A stretch of DNA of 64,000 nt from Methylocaldum marinum (GCF_003584645.1 NZ_AP017928.1:3572395-3636394), one strand, 5' to 3'. Positions 1 through 9,246 are shown, numbered from the stretch's first letter. Made by a program: numbers and translations. Notes: a model not told the origin generated them from the letters alone.

Positions 1-54
1 ATACTGATTAGGTTAAGAGATCAAAAACCCTGAAATATTAAGCTGAATCTTCCC

Positions 55-981
55 ATGCAGAAACTCTGGCCCAATTCTTCGGACAAGTATCCCAAAGAAT
101 TGTACTTTCTGAAATCGGGGACGATCCTCGATCAATACATGATCGAGCGCCCTTTGGCCGGCGGCGGATTCAGTTCGGTCTACCTCGCCCGCCAGCTCGC
201 CGATCAGCACCAGGTCGCCATCAAGGAGTACCTGCCGCGCCGCCTGGCGCACCGCACGCCCGAAAATCATGTCATGCCGAACAGCGAGGAAACTCGCTCG
301 ATGTTCTTGCGCGGTCGGCGGCTGTTTCTGGAAGAAGCCAAGGTCCTCACCAAATTCAAGCACCGCAATATCGTCGAGGTGTTGAACTTCTTTCAGGCCA
401 ACTCCACGGTCTACCTGGTCATGACTTTCGAGTACGGCAAAATACTCGGCGATTACCTGCTGAAGGAAAAGAAGGGCGGGGTGAGCGATCAGTTCCTGCG
501 CATGGTGTTTCCGGCACTCCTCGATGGCCTCCGAACGATTCACGAAAACGGGCTGCTGCACCTCGATATCAAGCCGCAGAATATTCTGATCCGCTCCGGC
601 GGCGATCCACTCTTGCTGGATTTCGGAGCTTCGCAGCCTTACCCGTACGAGGAACATGCCCGCATCGGCAAGGTTCTGACCAACGGCTTTTCCCCCATCG
701 AACAGTACCAGGACGACGGCGCCATCGGCCCGTGGAGCGACATCTACGCGATCGGCGCAACCATGCGGATGTGCCTGGACGGCATCGCCCCTCCCGCGGC
801 ACCGATTCGCGCCGAACGCGACAACCTCATTCCGGCGGTCAAGGCATTCAAACGCCGCTATCCGCAGGATTTGCTGCAGGCCATCGATTTGGCCTTGATC
901 GTCGATCCCTCGCAACGTCCGCAATCGATCGAGGAATTCTCGCGCCTCCTTTCCACGGAAACCCGATCTACCGACTCTTAA
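55..981 (+). CDS. Ser/Thr protein kinase (Hanks type), kinase domain only
   Basis: A 308-residue cytoplasmic eukaryotic-type kinase with no transmembrane segment or C-terminal sensor domain. Visible motifs in order: glycine loop GGGFSSVYLA (about residue 36), invariant lysine in VAIKEYLP (about 55), catalytic loop HLDIKPQNIL (about 172) and metal-binding DFG in LLLDFGAS (about 190). HLD replaces the commoner HRD, so it lacks the RD arginine and may not need activation-loop phosphorylation. The substrate is unknown. No phosphatase or FHA partner lies in view, and the upstream side is cut by the window edge. The stop codon falls inside the left end of a MITE-like repeat. Kinase assignment is firm; biological role is not. 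Confidence 0.9.
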   Translation: MQKLWPNSSDKYPKELYFLKSGTILDQYMIERPLAGGGFSSVYLARQLADQHQVAIKEYLPRRLAHRTPENHVMPNSEETRSMFLRGRRLFLEEAKVLTKFKHRNIVEVLNFFQANSTVYLVMTFEYGKILGDYLLKEKKGGVSDQFLRMVFPALLDGLRTIHENGLLHLDIKPQNILIRSGGDPLLLDFGASQPYPYEEHARIGKVLTNGFSPIEQYQDDGAIGPWSDIYAIGATMRMCLDGIAPPAAPIRAERDNLIPAVKAFKRRYPQDLLQAIDLALIVDPSQRPQSIEEFSRLLSTETRSTDS

Positions 982-1095
982 GAAAGCTCTGATTAGTCCC
1001 CAATTCGGAGAAGCGGCCTGCCGCAACTGATTGATCCAACAGACCATCACCCAACCTTCTCCCAGCGGGAGAGGGCGTATTCAAGGCTTCCTTAA
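978..1095. repeat. MITE-like element, copy 1 (118 bp)
   Basis: The ends form imperfect terminal inverted repeats: TTAAGAAAGCTCTGATTAGT on the left and, read on the other strand, TTAAGGAAGCCTTGAATACG on the right (14 of 20 match). The left half, including the identical string CCAATTCGGAGAAGCG, recurs at 24154-24343. It has no coding capacity. The left TIR supplies the stop codon of the kinase gene. I infer a non-autonomous mobile or structured intergenic repeat; no transposase with matching ends is present in the window. Confidence 0.65.
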
Positions 1096-1158
1096 ACGAC
1101 CCGACCTTGTCCCCGGCTCTCCCGTGTTTCGCCACGACGCGCCGGAACCCCGGCACAG

Positions 1159-1201
1159 CACCTATAGGTGTTCGACTTCGCGTCAGAGGATTGTTCCTCT
1201 G
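1159..1201 (+). promoter_or_regulatory. Palindrome and hairpin upstream of rsd
   Basis: A perfect 12-bp palindrome CACCTATAGGTG (1159-1170) is followed by a perfect 7-bp-stem hairpin CAGAGGA-TTGT-TCCTCTG (1184-1201). A CATAAT hexamer at 1212-1217 could be a -10 box for rsd. The palindrome could be an operator and the hairpin an upstream-element or leader structure. No -35 box with good spacing is evident, so the promoter reading is tentative. Confidence 0.35.
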
Positions 1202-1257
1202 CTGAAGATGGCATAATGTATGCCCGCCTTTCTCGAAAAGAAAAATCAGGAATAGTC

Positions 1258-1698
1258 ATGATGAGCGCGACCGTGAACGAACGCAGGCACAACACGAATA
1301 GAATGATCGAGGAACTTTTGGAAGAGAGGCGGCAGGTATGGTCTCTGTATTGCACAATCGCTGGAATGAAGCCATTTTCCGTGGATCAGCCGCTGCGGTC
1401 GAAGATTCAGGAGTTTTGCCAATTGCTGATCGATTACATTTCCTTGGGACATTTCGGCATTTACCAACGTATCATCGACGGCACCGAGCGCCGGCGGAAA
1501 GTGCTCGAAGTAGCGGAAAACATTTACCCTCGCATTGCCGAAACCACCGATGTGGCGGTGGATTTCAACGACAAGTACGAAGCGCTGACTGAGGACGCGG
1601 TCGAAGCCCACCTGAAGGATGACTTGTCCAAGCTCGGCGAGGAATTGGCGATGCGCATCGAACTCGAGGATCAATTGATTTCGAGCATGATCGCCTGA
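1258..1698 (+). CDS. rsd: Rsd/AlgQ-family anti-sigma factor
   Basis: A 146-residue helical protein resembling Rsd, which binds sigma-70 region 4 and sequesters it from core RNA polymerase. Family features are the N-terminal segment RMIEELLEERRQVWSLYC, the core FCQLLIDYISLGHFGIYQRI (about residues 60-80) and the acidic C-terminal helix ELAMRIELEDQLI. I chose the ATG at 1258 because an AGGA lies about 7 bases upstream and the family N-terminus aligns there; the open frame reaches back to 1168. It stands alone, downstream of a palindrome/hairpin region. AlgQ homologues also influence alginate and other regulons in pseudomonads; whether this applies here is unknown. Confidence 0.85.
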   Translation: MMSATVNERRHNTNRMIEELLEERRQVWSLYCTIAGMKPFSVDQPLRSKIQEFCQLLIDYISLGHFGIYQRIIDGTERRRKVLEVAENIYPRIAETTDVAVDFNDKYEALTEDAVEAHLKDDLSKLGEELAMRIELEDQLISSMIA

Positions 1699-1774
1699 TG
1701 AAAACCCCACAACGGGCGGATTTTTCGTGATCCGGTCACGAAACCCGGCCCCTGCTTAATTCACGATACGGCCG

Positions 1775-2329
1775 ATGAACTATTGCACACACTGCGGCAC
1801 TTCGCTCAGGAGAGGCATCCCCGAGGGCGATGATCGCCCGCGCCACATCTGCGATGCCTGCGGGACCATCCATTATCAGAACCCGAAGCTGATCGCCGGA
1901 TGTATTCCGGTGTGGCAGGACCGGATATTGCTGTGCAAGCGCGCCATCGAACCGCGCCTCGGCTACTGGACCCTGCCGGCAGGCTTCATGGAACTCGGCG
2001 AAACCCTGCCGGATGCAGCCCGCCGCGAAGCTCGCGAAGAAGCCAACATCGAAGTGGAACTCGACTCGGTGTACACGATTTTCAGCCTGCCCCACATTTC
2101 GCAAGTATATGTGTTCTTTCGCGCCCAGATGCTGGAAGAACGCTACTCCGCCGGCTCGGAAACCCTGGAAGCGCGCCTGTTCAGGGAAGACGAAATTCCC
2201 TGGACCGAAATTTCCTTTGAAACGGTCTATCGTTCACTGCGTCTATTTTTTGCCGACCGCAAACACGGCGGTTATTCGTTCAGGCTGGAGACCATCATGC
2301 CGGATCAGCGCAGAATGATGGGAGATTAA
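1775..2329 (+). CDS. Nudix hydrolase with N-terminal zinc ribbon
   Basis: A 184-residue protein. The N-terminus holds a four-cysteine zinc ribbon (CTHCG near residue 4 and CDACG near 26), followed by a Nudix fold. The Nudix box begins GFMELGE and continues to REAREEANI (about residues 69-91), with the final box glycine replaced by alanine. The family hydrolyses nucleoside diphosphates linked to another moiety, using Mg2+ at the EE pair. Ribbon plus Nudix resembles the second half of NudC (NADH pyrophosphatase), but the protein is much shorter than NudC and lacks its N-terminal domain, so substrate specificity cannot be fixed. It is separated from rsd by about 75 bp and may be transcribed with it. 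Confidence 0.85.
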   Translation: MNYCTHCGTSLRRGIPEGDDRPRHICDACGTIHYQNPKLIAGCIPVWQDRILLCKRAIEPRLGYWTLPAGFMELGETLPDAARREAREEANIEVELDSVYTIFSLPHISQVYVFFRAQMLEERYSAGSETLEARLFREDEIPWTEISFETVYRSLRLFFADRKHGGYSFRLETIMPDQRRMMGD

Positions 2330-2410
2330 ACTTTTTCGGGTTTGATGTAGCGCTCCGAGGTACGACAGTAGGTTGGTAATCTTTTGCCGACGGACGTGGT
2401 TAAGCGTTTA

Positions 2411-3643
2411 CTCCCTTCTCATTCCAATTTGGGCCATTTTACTGTTTTATCCTTTGGCAACTTGTAAATATGGCGCAGGAGCTTTGCATTTGTTCGGGAG
2501 TGAAGGGCGGCGCCTGGGCGAGATGGTGACGAACGCGATCCGCCTTTTCCTGGAGCGTGAAGGTGCAGGGTAGATGATAAAGAGTCTCTTGGCGAACCCA
2601 ATGGATCAGATACTCGGCCGGGTTGAGAGCGGGCGAGTACGGGGGGTATGCGGAAACTCCACCGTGGTGGCTTTCAAGTCCGCCCAGTGGGCGAGTTCGG
2701 CGATCTCCGACAGCAACTCCCTTGCGGCCACTCCCAGGGCGTACCGATGGGTGCGGGCATTGTCCAGAATCAGGGTGATCCAATGGCACCCTTGCTGTAC
2801 GTAGCGCAGCACCGTCAGCACCACGACGAAGACGACATCGCCGGTTTTGCCCTGGGAGCGGAATTGAACCCCGGTGAGCCCCCGGTGCAAATCGACGGTC
2901 AGAAAACCATTCAGCCGGGTCCGCTGGCGTTCGTCGCTGGGCACCCTGGGCGCGGTATTCCGCTCGGCCCAAGCGTAATGCGTATCCGGAACGGAGCGCA
3001 GGGCAAACTCATCCAGCGCCACCCGAGCGCGGTCCGAAGACCTGGCTTCCTCCACCTTTTTTTTCCAGGGCGTCCACGAAGGCCGCCTGTAGCCGCGGTC
3101 GAGGCGGCCCATAGTCCCGATGCACCCGCTGGTGGGAAAGCCCGAACTGATCAAACAGTGGGTACAGGCGCCCCAACCCCAGATGAATATTCCACTTGGC
3201 GGCGATGAGGGCCTGCGCCCGCCGGGCCGTCCATTGATAGCTGTCCAGGCCATAATCGGCCGGCGTCTTATGCAGCAGGATGTAACGCAAGACTCGCCGT
3301 TGCTGGCAGGACAGGGCTTGGGGAACACGTCGCCGCTCCGGGGCCAGCAGCGTCTTAAAGCCCCCATGAAGATACCAATCCAGCCAATGCTCCAGCGTCT
3401 TGCGGCGAAGGTGCCGAGTCCGGCACACGTCCGCCAAAGTCTGGCCGTCCCAAACGGCCTTCAAGGCCGTGAGACGACGCCGGGGACGTTGCTCCTTGTG
3501 CCGGTAATACTGCTTCTGCCACTCCTCCCGGTCTTGAGGGGCCAACCGTTGGATACGGATTCTTCGGTTCATAACCGCCTCCCTTCCACAAATTGGTCAA
3601 CTTCTCTCCTCTAAGAATAGCCCTTTTTGGAGCGAGAAGGGAG
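2411..3643 (-). mobile_element. IS630-type insertion sequence (1233 bp)
   Basis: The terminal inverted repeats are visible directly: the left end starts CTCCCTTCTCATTCCAATTT, and the right end, read in reverse, starts CTCCCTTCTCGCTCCAAAAA; the similarity continues into GGGC. The element is flanked by TA on both sides (2409-2410 and 3644-3645), the target-site duplication typical of IS630/Tc1-mariner elements. It encodes one transposase on the minus strand, now interrupted by two frame changes. The right end has landed at the 5' end of a RelE/ParE-like toxin frame and supplies its present start codon. Confidence 0.85.
2439..3572 (-). pseudogene. IS630-family transposase, two frameshifts
   Basis: The N-terminal helix-turn-helix part (3572 to about 3065) begins MNRRIRIQRL. 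The DDE core continues in the second frame with the first Asp in VALDEFALR and the second Asp in LILDNARTH. The catalytic Glu appears in PPYSPALNPAE after a return to the first frame. The two switches coincide with homopolymers: T8 at 3057-3064 (A8 on the coding strand) and G6 at 2641-2646 (C6 on the coding strand). One fewer A and one more C would restore an uninterrupted protein. It may be inactive, rescued by slippage, or a homopolymer sequencing artefact. Confidence 0.8.
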
Positions 3644-3887
3644 TAGATTCAGCACGAAAGCGGAGAAGGCATATCAAAAATTGCCAGGCGACATACGAAG
3701 CCGAATCGACCAGAAACTTAATTACCTTAGGTTAACTCCCAGAGGCCCAGATACAAAAAAGCTTGTCGGCACCGAAAATGCCTATAGAACAAGAGTTGGA
3801 ACATATCGTATTGTTTATGAAATTGAAGACGATAAGCTTATAGTATGGATATTAGATGTTGGGCATCGAAGCTCAATATACAAATAA
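3627..3887 (+). CDS. RelE/ParE-family toxin, 5' end replaced by IS sequence
   Basis: An 86-codon frame whose body, from RFSTKAEKAYQKLP to the C-terminal WILDVGHRSSIYK, matches the small RelE/ParE fold (mRNA interferases or gyrase poisons of type II toxin-antitoxin pairs). The first six codons, from a TTG at 3627, lie within the IS630 right inverted repeat, so the native first strand and start are lost. In the flanking DNA left of the IS the same frame runs into a stop. No antitoxin gene is evident on either side. The toxin segment is clearly more AT-rich than its neighbours, suggesting horizontal acquisition. Whether it is still translated is uncertain; it could equally be classed as a pseudogene. 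Confidence 0.65.
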   Translation: MEREGSRFSTKAEKAYQKLPGDIRSRIDQKLNYLRLTPRGPDTKKLVGTENAYRTRVGTYRIVYEIEDDKLIVWILDVGHRSSIYK

Positions 3888-3987
3888 TCACGTGAAGCTC
3901 ATTGCGTTTCAGCTCCCCGCCCATCCTATGCCGAGATTAGGTAACGATATTCCCGACCGGCGGTTAGCCGAATTGCCACGCCTTCCA

Positions 3988-4863
3988 TCAATGCCCGCTC
4001 AATAACGCGCTCATCCGCTGCCCCATATCCGAGGGCGTATCGACGACTTCGACCCCCGCCGCCCGCAGGGCCGCGACTTTGCTCTTCCCCGTACCTTTGC
4101 CGCCGGTAATGATCGCGCCCGCATGGCCCATGCGCTTTCCGGGCGGCGCCGTGAGACCGGCGATGTAACCGACGACCGGCTTGGTGACGTGCGCCTTGAT
4201 GTATTCGGCCGCTTCTTCCTCGGCGCTGCCGCCGATTTCCCCGACCAGAATGATGCCCTTGGTTTGATCGTCATGCTGGAATAAAGCCAGGAGGTCGATG
4301 AAATCGAGTCCCTTGATGGGATCTCCGCCGATGCCGACGCAAGTGCTCTGGCCGAGCCCGGCCCTGGTGGTTTGATGCACGGCTTCGTAAGTCAGCGTAC
4401 CCGAGCGGGAAACGATACCTACAGAGCCCTTTTGATGAATGAAGCCCGGCATGATGCCGATCTTGCACTCGCCGGGCGTGATCACGCCGGGGCAGTTGGG
4501 ACCGATAAGGGCAGCATCGTAATGGGCCAGCGCCGCCTTGACCCTGAGCATATGCAGGACGGGAATGCCCTCGGTGATGCAGACGATCACTTTGATCCCT
4601 GCGTCGGCCGCTTCCAAAATGGCATCGGCCGCGAACGGCGGGGGCACGTAAATCATGCTGGCGGTAGCGCCGGTTTCGCGCACCGCCTGCTTCACCGTGT
4701 CGAACACCGGCAAATTCAGATGGGTTTGACCGCCGCGCCCCGGCGTCACGCCGCCGACCAGCCGGGTGCCGTATTCCAGGCACTGCTCAGAATGAAAAGT
4801 GGCCTGTTTGCCGGTGAATCCCTGGCAAATGACCTTGGTGTTCTTGTCGACGAGTATGCTCAT
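3988..4863 (-). CDS. sucD: Succinyl-CoA ligase, alpha subunit
   Basis: A 291-residue TCA-cycle enzyme subunit. It binds CoA with the N-terminal Rossmann domain ([18 protein letters not shown], about residues 10-27) and carries the histidine that is phosphorylated during catalysis, in the motif [11 protein letters not shown] (about 245). Length matches the family. It overlaps the end of sucC by four bases (ATGA), implying translational coupling. The sucAB genes for 2-oxoglutarate dehydrogenase are not adjacent. The related malate thiokinase MtkB was considered, but the partner subunit is clearly SucC-like. Confidence 0.95.
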   Translation of the reverse strand: MSILVDKNTKVICQGFTGKQATFHSEQCLEYGTRLVGGVTPGRGGQTHLNLPVFDTVKQAVRETGATASMIYVPPPFAADAILEAADAGIKVIVCITEGIPVLHMLRVKAALAHYDAALIGPNCPGVITPGECKIGIMPGFIHQKGSVGIVSRSGTLTYEAVHQTTRAGLGQSTCVGIGGDPIKGLDFIDLLALFQHDDQTKGIILVGEIGGSAEEEAAEYIKAHVTKPVVGYIAGLTAPPGKRMGHAGAIITGGKGTGKSKVAALRAAGVEVVDTPSDMGQRMSALLSGH

Positions 4864-6020
4864 CGTGCAGCCTCCACAGCCTTCTTCGCCGCTTCGTCCA
4901 AATCCGACGCGGTCATCAGCGCCAAGCCGGACTTATCGAGCAAGCGCCGGCCCTCTTCGGCATTGGTTCCTTCAAGCCTGACCACCACCGGTATTCGGAC
5001 GTGCACCTCCTTGACGGCCGAGATAATACCCTCGGCGATCAGGTTACAACGCACGATGCCGCCGAAGATGTTCACCAGAACGGCTTTCACGTTAGCATCG
5101 GACAAGATCAGTTTGAACGCCTCGGCAACCTTCTCCGCCGTGGTTCCGCCGCCCACGTCCAGGAAATTGGCCGGCTCGCCACCGTAAAGCTTGATGACGT
5201 CCATGGTCGCCATGGCCAGACCCGCACCGTTCACCATGCAGCCGATATTGCCGTCCAGCGTGACATAGCTGAGCCCATGCCGGCGGGCTGCGGATTCCTT
5301 GGCATCTTCCTGGGCCGGGTCGCGGAGTTCCGCCAAATCGGTGTGGGCGAACAGGGCGTTGTCGTCGATGTTGATTTTGGCGTCCAGGACCAGCAGCGCG
5401 CCATCTTCCGTCACCACCAGCGGATTGATCTCGATCTGGCTCAAATCCTTGTCCAGAAACAGCCGGTACATGCCGCTCACAATCTTGGTCAGGGCATTGA
5501 CCTGCTCCCCCCGGAGCCCCAGGCCAAAGCCGATTTCCCGGCACTGGTAGGCTTGAAGCCCTGCCGCCGGATCGACCGTCAGGCTCAGAATTTGCTCCGG
5601 ATGCTGCGCGGCGACTTCTTCGATTTCCATTCCGCCGGCAGCGGAGGCCAAAAACAGTACCCTGGCACTGGCCCGGTCCACTACCACGCTCAGGTAAAGC
5701 TCCCGGGCGATCGGGCGGACTTCCTCGACCAGAACGGCATTGACCGGCAATCCGGCGCTGCCGGTCTGCGCCGTAACCAGGCGCGAACCCAGCAATTGAC
5801 CCGCCGCGGTTCCGACTGCGTCGACGCTGTCGACCAGCTTGACGCCGCCCGCCTTACCCCGTCCCCCGGCATGGACTTGGGCTTTCACCACCCACCGCTC
5901 GCCTCCCAGAGAGGTTGCCGCTTCGGCCGCTTCTCGCTCGGAAAAAGCAGGTTTGCCGCGGGGGACCGGCAAGCCGTAAGACGCGAACAACTGTTTCGCC
6001 TGATACTCATGTAGGTTCAT
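4860..6020 (-). CDS. sucC: Succinyl-CoA ligase, beta subunit
   Basis: A 386-residue ATP-grasp subunit that binds the nucleotide and couples succinyl-CoA cleavage to ATP or GTP formation. It begins [16 protein letters not shown] and has [17 protein letters not shown] (about residues 45-61) in the ATP-grasp domain. The C-terminal ligase domain shows [14 protein letters not shown] and [17 protein letters not shown], the SucC signature rather than that of malate thiokinase. The start has an upstream CGGAG. It is the first gene of the sucCD pair; the 263 bp upstream separates it from divergently transcribed pilS. Confidence 0.95.
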   Translation of the reverse strand: MNLHEYQAKQLFASYGLPVPRGKPAFSEREAAEAATSLGGERWVVKAQVHAGGRGKAGGVKLVDSVDAVGTAAGQLLGSRLVTAQTGSAGLPVNAVLVEEVRPIARELYLSVVVDRASARVLFLASAAGGMEIEEVAAQHPEQILSLTVDPAAGLQAYQCREIGFGLGLRGEQVNALTKIVSGMYRLFLDKDLSQIEINPLVVTEDGALLVLDAKINIDDNALFAHTDLAELRDPAQEDAKESAARRHGLSYVTLDGNIGCMVNGAGLAMATMDVIKLYGGEPANFLDVGGGTTAEKVAEAFKLILSDANVKAVLVNIFGGIVRCNLIAEGIISAVKEVHVRIPVVVRLEGTNAEEGRRLLDKSGLALMTASDLDEAAKKAVEAAR

Positions 6021-6283
6021 CGGACACTCCGTTTAGCACTCGCGCCGGGCATCAACCGCAAAATCGATGCTACTCTTAATGGCTACGGATATTTTAATAG
6101 ACCCGCTCCGAAACCGCACTGCGACCATGCCACGACACTACGTACCGGCCATCACACCGGGTGAACCGCCGCTTCCGGCCGGACTATCTCGCCTGTCGAA
6201 TGCCCGTTCGGTTGCACGGGTTCGCGCCAGCGGCTGAACGTCCGGATACGAGGCTTTGCGGCGTTCAAGAGTTGCAACGGACG

Positions 6284-7903
6284 ATGGACTTCGACTTTAC
6301 GCAAATATCGCCCTGCCCGCTCTCCAAACATTACCGCATCCCTGAAAATCAAGCCTGGCAGTCGCTAACCGTTTATCTCCTATATCGTCTGACGCTGGGC
6401 AGCGTCCTGGCGTTCCTGTTTTTTCTGGGCGCGCTGCCTTCATCGCTCGGAAAACACGACCCCGGATTGTACGCAACCGCCAGCAGCCTCTATCTGGGGT
6501 CGATTTTTTTCTTGGCCGTGCCGCTGCTCCTGCGGCGTCCGGCTTTCCCGCTTCAAGCCCAACTGCACGTGCTGGCCGATGTGGTCTTGATCCCAAGCAT
6601 CATGTATGCGTCGGGAGGCGTGGAGAGCGGAGTCGGCCTCCTGCTGGCCTTGTCGGTGGCGGCCGGAGGCATCTTGACCGGCGGCCGCTGCGCTTTGCTG
6701 CTGGCCGCGCTGGCCAGCGTCGCGGTACTCGGGGAGGAAGCGTACGCCGGTCTGACCGGAACTTTCGACGCAGCCTACACCTATGCCGGGATGCTGGGAG
6801 CTTCATTCTTCGGCATCGCGCTCCTTGCCCTGGTGCTGGCCAGGCGCGCCGAACAGAGCGAAGCGATCGCAGCGCAGCGCAGCATCGATCTGGCCAACCT
6901 TCAGCAGCTCAATGAATTCATCATCCGTCACCTGCAATCGGGCATAGTGGTCATCGACGAGCAACACCGCATCCGGATGATGAACGATTCTGCCGCTCGG
7001 CTTCTCGGCATACCCTCGAAAGCTCGGCATCTGGAAACCGCCTGCCCGGAGCTGTCCGAACTGTTCTGGGATTGGCTGGACGATCCCACCCCCGGAACAG
7101 CAAGCCTCGGCACGCGCTCGGGACAACCCGTACAAATTCGCTTTACCCGTCTAGGGCGTACCTGGCCTCCGAGCTATATGGCATTTCTGGAGGACAATAT
7201 CCTGTACAACCAGCGGGTCCAGCAGAGCAAGCTGGCCTCTCTCGGGCGCCTTACCGCCAGCATCGCCCATGAGATTCGAAACCCACTGACCGCCATAAGC
7301 CACGCCGCTCAGCTATTGGCCGAATGTCCTTCGCTGGAGTCGCAGGACCGGCGTCTGACGCAAATCATCCTCGACCATACCGCACGGGTTAACGTCATCG
7401 TCGAAAACGTGCTTCAAATCTCGCGGCGGGGCCAGTCGAAACGGGAAATCCTGCCTTTGGCGTCCAGTCTGAAAAAATTCCTGCGCGACTATCGGATGGC
7501 TCAGGGAGTACCTGAAACCGCATTTCGACTCGAAGTCGAGATCAACAGTGCACTGGTTTTGGTGGATCCCAGCCATCTTAAGCAGATTCTAGAAAATCTG
7601 TTCTCGAACGCGCTGAAATACGGCGAACCGCAACGCGGGCCGATCCGAGTTCGCGCCAGACGCCAGCGGGGCGAACCCTGCATTGAAGTCGTGGATCACG
7701 CATCCCCGATCGATGCCCAGACCGTTCAGCAGATGTTCGAGCCTTTCTTCACCACCTCCGCCAGCGGCACCGGTCTCGGGCTGTTTATCGCACGCGAGTT
7801 GGCCGAGCTCAACCAGGCTAAACTGGAGTATGAATTATTCGCCGGCGGTGGTTGCTTCCGGCTCCGTCTGGCCGATGCCGAAAAAACCACGATCGAATTA
7901 TGA
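6284..7903 (+). CDS. pilS: Sensor histidine kinase PilS
   Basis: A 539-residue membrane kinase of the type IV pilus two-component system. Six hydrophobic segments occupy roughly residues 25-190 (for example LTLGSVLAFLFFLGAL). A PAS-like region follows (LQSGIVVIDEQHRIRMMNDSA, about 220-300). The HisKA box is IAHEIRNPLTAISHA with the phospho-acceptor at H329. The ATPase has an N-box (LFSNALKYGEP) and a G-box (GTGLGLFIAREL). I chose the ATG at 6284, which gives the length usual for PilS; the frame extends to 6161. It overlaps pilR by ATGA. PilS senses pilin levels in the membrane and controls PilR phosphorylation. Confidence 0.9.
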   Translation: MDFDFTQISPCPLSKHYRIPENQAWQSLTVYLLYRLTLGSVLAFLFFLGALPSSLGKHDPGLYATASSLYLGSIFFLAVPLLLRRPAFPLQAQLHVLADVVLIPSIMYASGGVESGVGLLLALSVAAGGILTGGRCALLLAALASVAVLGEEAYAGLTGTFDAAYTYAGMLGASFFGIALLALVLARRAEQSEAIAAQRSIDLANLQQLNEFIIRHLQSGIVVIDEQHRIRMMNDSAARLLGIPSKARHLETACPELSELFWDWLDDPTPGTASLGTRSGQPVQIRFTRLGRTWPPSYMAFLEDNILYNQRVQQSKLASLGRLTASIAHEIRNPLTAISHAAQLLAECPSLESQDRRLTQIILDHTARVNVIVENVLQISRRGQSKREILPLASSLKKFLRDYRMAQGVPETAFRLEVEINSALVLVDPSHLKQILENLFSNALKYGEPQRGPIRVRARRQRGEPCIEVVDHASPIDAQTVQQMFEPFFTTSASGTGLGLFIARELAELNQAKLEYELFAGGGCFRLRLADAEKTTIEL

Positions 7904-9246
7904 ATAGACCTTCCGCTCTCGTCGTCGATGACGAACCCGCCATCCGCGAACTGCTGGAAATTACGCTCGCGCGTATGGATATCGAAGTACTGTCGGCCGG
8001 AGGATTGCGACAGGCAAAGGATCTCCTGCAAAACCGGCGTTTCGATCTGTGCCTGACGGACATGAGACTGCCCGACGGCGACGGGCTGGACCTGGTAGAG
8101 TACATACAATTCAACCACCCGGCCCTGCCGGTCGCGGTCATTACCGCCCACGGCAATATGGAATCGGCGATCCGCGCCTTGAAGAACGGCGCCTTCGACT
8201 TCGTCTCCAAGCCGCTGGATCTCCAAGTTCTGCGGAGCCTCATCAATACTGCCCTCAAGCTCGCGAAGCAAGAGGGGCGGGATCGCCGTTCCCGCCATAT
8301 CCTGCTCGGCGATTCGCAGAAGATGCGGGAAATCCGCTCCAAGATCACCAAGCTGGCGCGCAACCAGGCGCCTATCTTCATCAGCGGCGAATCGGGCACG
8401 GGCAAGGAGTTGGTTGCAAGGCTCATTCATGCCATGAGCCCGCGATCGGAAAAGCCGTTCGTCGCCGTAAACTGCGGCGCGATACCTCACGACCTCATGG
8501 AAAGCGAATTTTTCGGCCACAAGAAAGGCAGTTTTACCGGAGCGGTGGGGGACAAGCAGGGATTATTTCAGGCGGCTCACGGAGGCACGCTGTTTCTGGA
8601 CGAAGTTGCCGACCTGCCGCTGTCGCTACAGGTCAAACTCTTGCGCGCGATCCAGGAAAAATCGGTTCGGCCGTTGGGCGAGTCCCGAGAAATCCCGGTG
8701 GACGTACGGATCGTGAGCGCAACCCACAAGAATCTCGCGAAAATGGTCCGAAACGGCGATTTCCGGCAAGATCTTTTTTACCGGATCAACGTGATCGAAA
8801 TGCATGTTCCGCCCTTGCGCGAGCGCCGCAGCGATATTCCGGCCCTGGTCGATCATATCCTCGGGAAGCTCACATCCGCAGGCGATGGCAAGATCGAACT
8901 GAGCCCGGAAGCCTTGAACGCGCTCCTGAGCTATCCGTTTCCCGGCAACGTGCGCGAGCTGGAAAATATTCTGGAACGCGCAGTCGCACTTTGCGACGGC
9001 CATCGCATTCTGGCCGATGACCTGAACCTTCCTGAAACGACCGAAACCGCTTCGCCGGCGGCGAGGGAAGAGCGTCCCGTCGGGGAACACGTCCTGTCGC
9101 TGGAAAACTATATGGACGAGGTCGAAAAGCAGGCGATCGTCAAAGCGCTGGAAAAAACCCGGTGGAACCGGACAGCGGCCGCGAAACAGCTTGGGGTTAC
9201 TTTCCGCGCCTTGCGCTACAAGCTCAAAAAGCTGGGGCTGGACTAA
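7900..9246 (+). CDS. pilR: Sigma-54-dependent response regulator PilR
   Basis: A 448-residue NtrC-type activator. The receiver domain (residues 1-120) has acidic pocket residues in VVDDEP and the phospho-acceptor D54 in LTDMRLPDG. The AAA+ domain has Walker A GESGTGKE, a sigma-54-contact loop GSFTGA (one-residue variant of GAFTGA) and Walker B GGTLFLDEVADL. A Fis-type helix-turn-helix ends the protein (RTAAAKQLGVTFRALRYKL). The ATG overlaps the pilS stop as ATGA. In relatives PilR activates pilA with RNA polymerase sigma-54; pilA is not in this window. Confidence 0.93.
   Translation: MNRPSALVVDDEPAIRELLEITLARMDIEVLSAGGLRQAKDLLQNRRFDLCLTDMRLPDGDGLDLVEYIQFNHPALPVAVITAHGNMESAIRALKNGAFDFVSKPLDLQVLRSLINTALKLAKQEGRDRRSRHILLGDSQKMREIRSKITKLARNQAPIFISGESGTGKELVARLIHAMSPRSEKPFVAVNCGAIPHDLMESEFFGHKKGSFTGAVGDKQGLFQAAHGGTLFLDEVADLPLSLQVKLLRAIQEKSVRPLGESREIPVDVRIVSATHKNLAKMVRNGDFRQDLFYRINVIEMHVPPLRERRSDIPALVDHILGKLTSAGDGKIELSPEALNALLSYPFPGNVRELENILERAVALCDGHRILADDLNLPETTETASPAAREERPVGEHVLSLENYMDEVEKQAIVKALEKTRWNRTAAAKQLGVTFRALRYKLKKLGLD

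Noticed and set aside
13..1050. A 345-codon minus-strand frame opposite the kinase
   Set aside because: It is the antisense of a gene with intact kinase motifs; the translation has no recognisable domain.
2373..2573. 66-codon frame spanning the left IS end as a possible antitoxin
   Set aside because: It crosses the IS boundary and reads the inverted repeat; the composition is not that of an antitoxin.
4372..6014. Long plus-strand frames opposite sucD and sucC
   Set aside because: They are antisense shadows caused by high GC at third positions; sucCD motifs on the minus strand are unambiguous.
3988..6020. Malate thiokinase (mtkAB) instead of sucCD
   Set aside because: Methylotrophs can carry mtkAB, but the beta subunit has the SucC-type [17 protein letters not shown] segment and follows SucC throughout.
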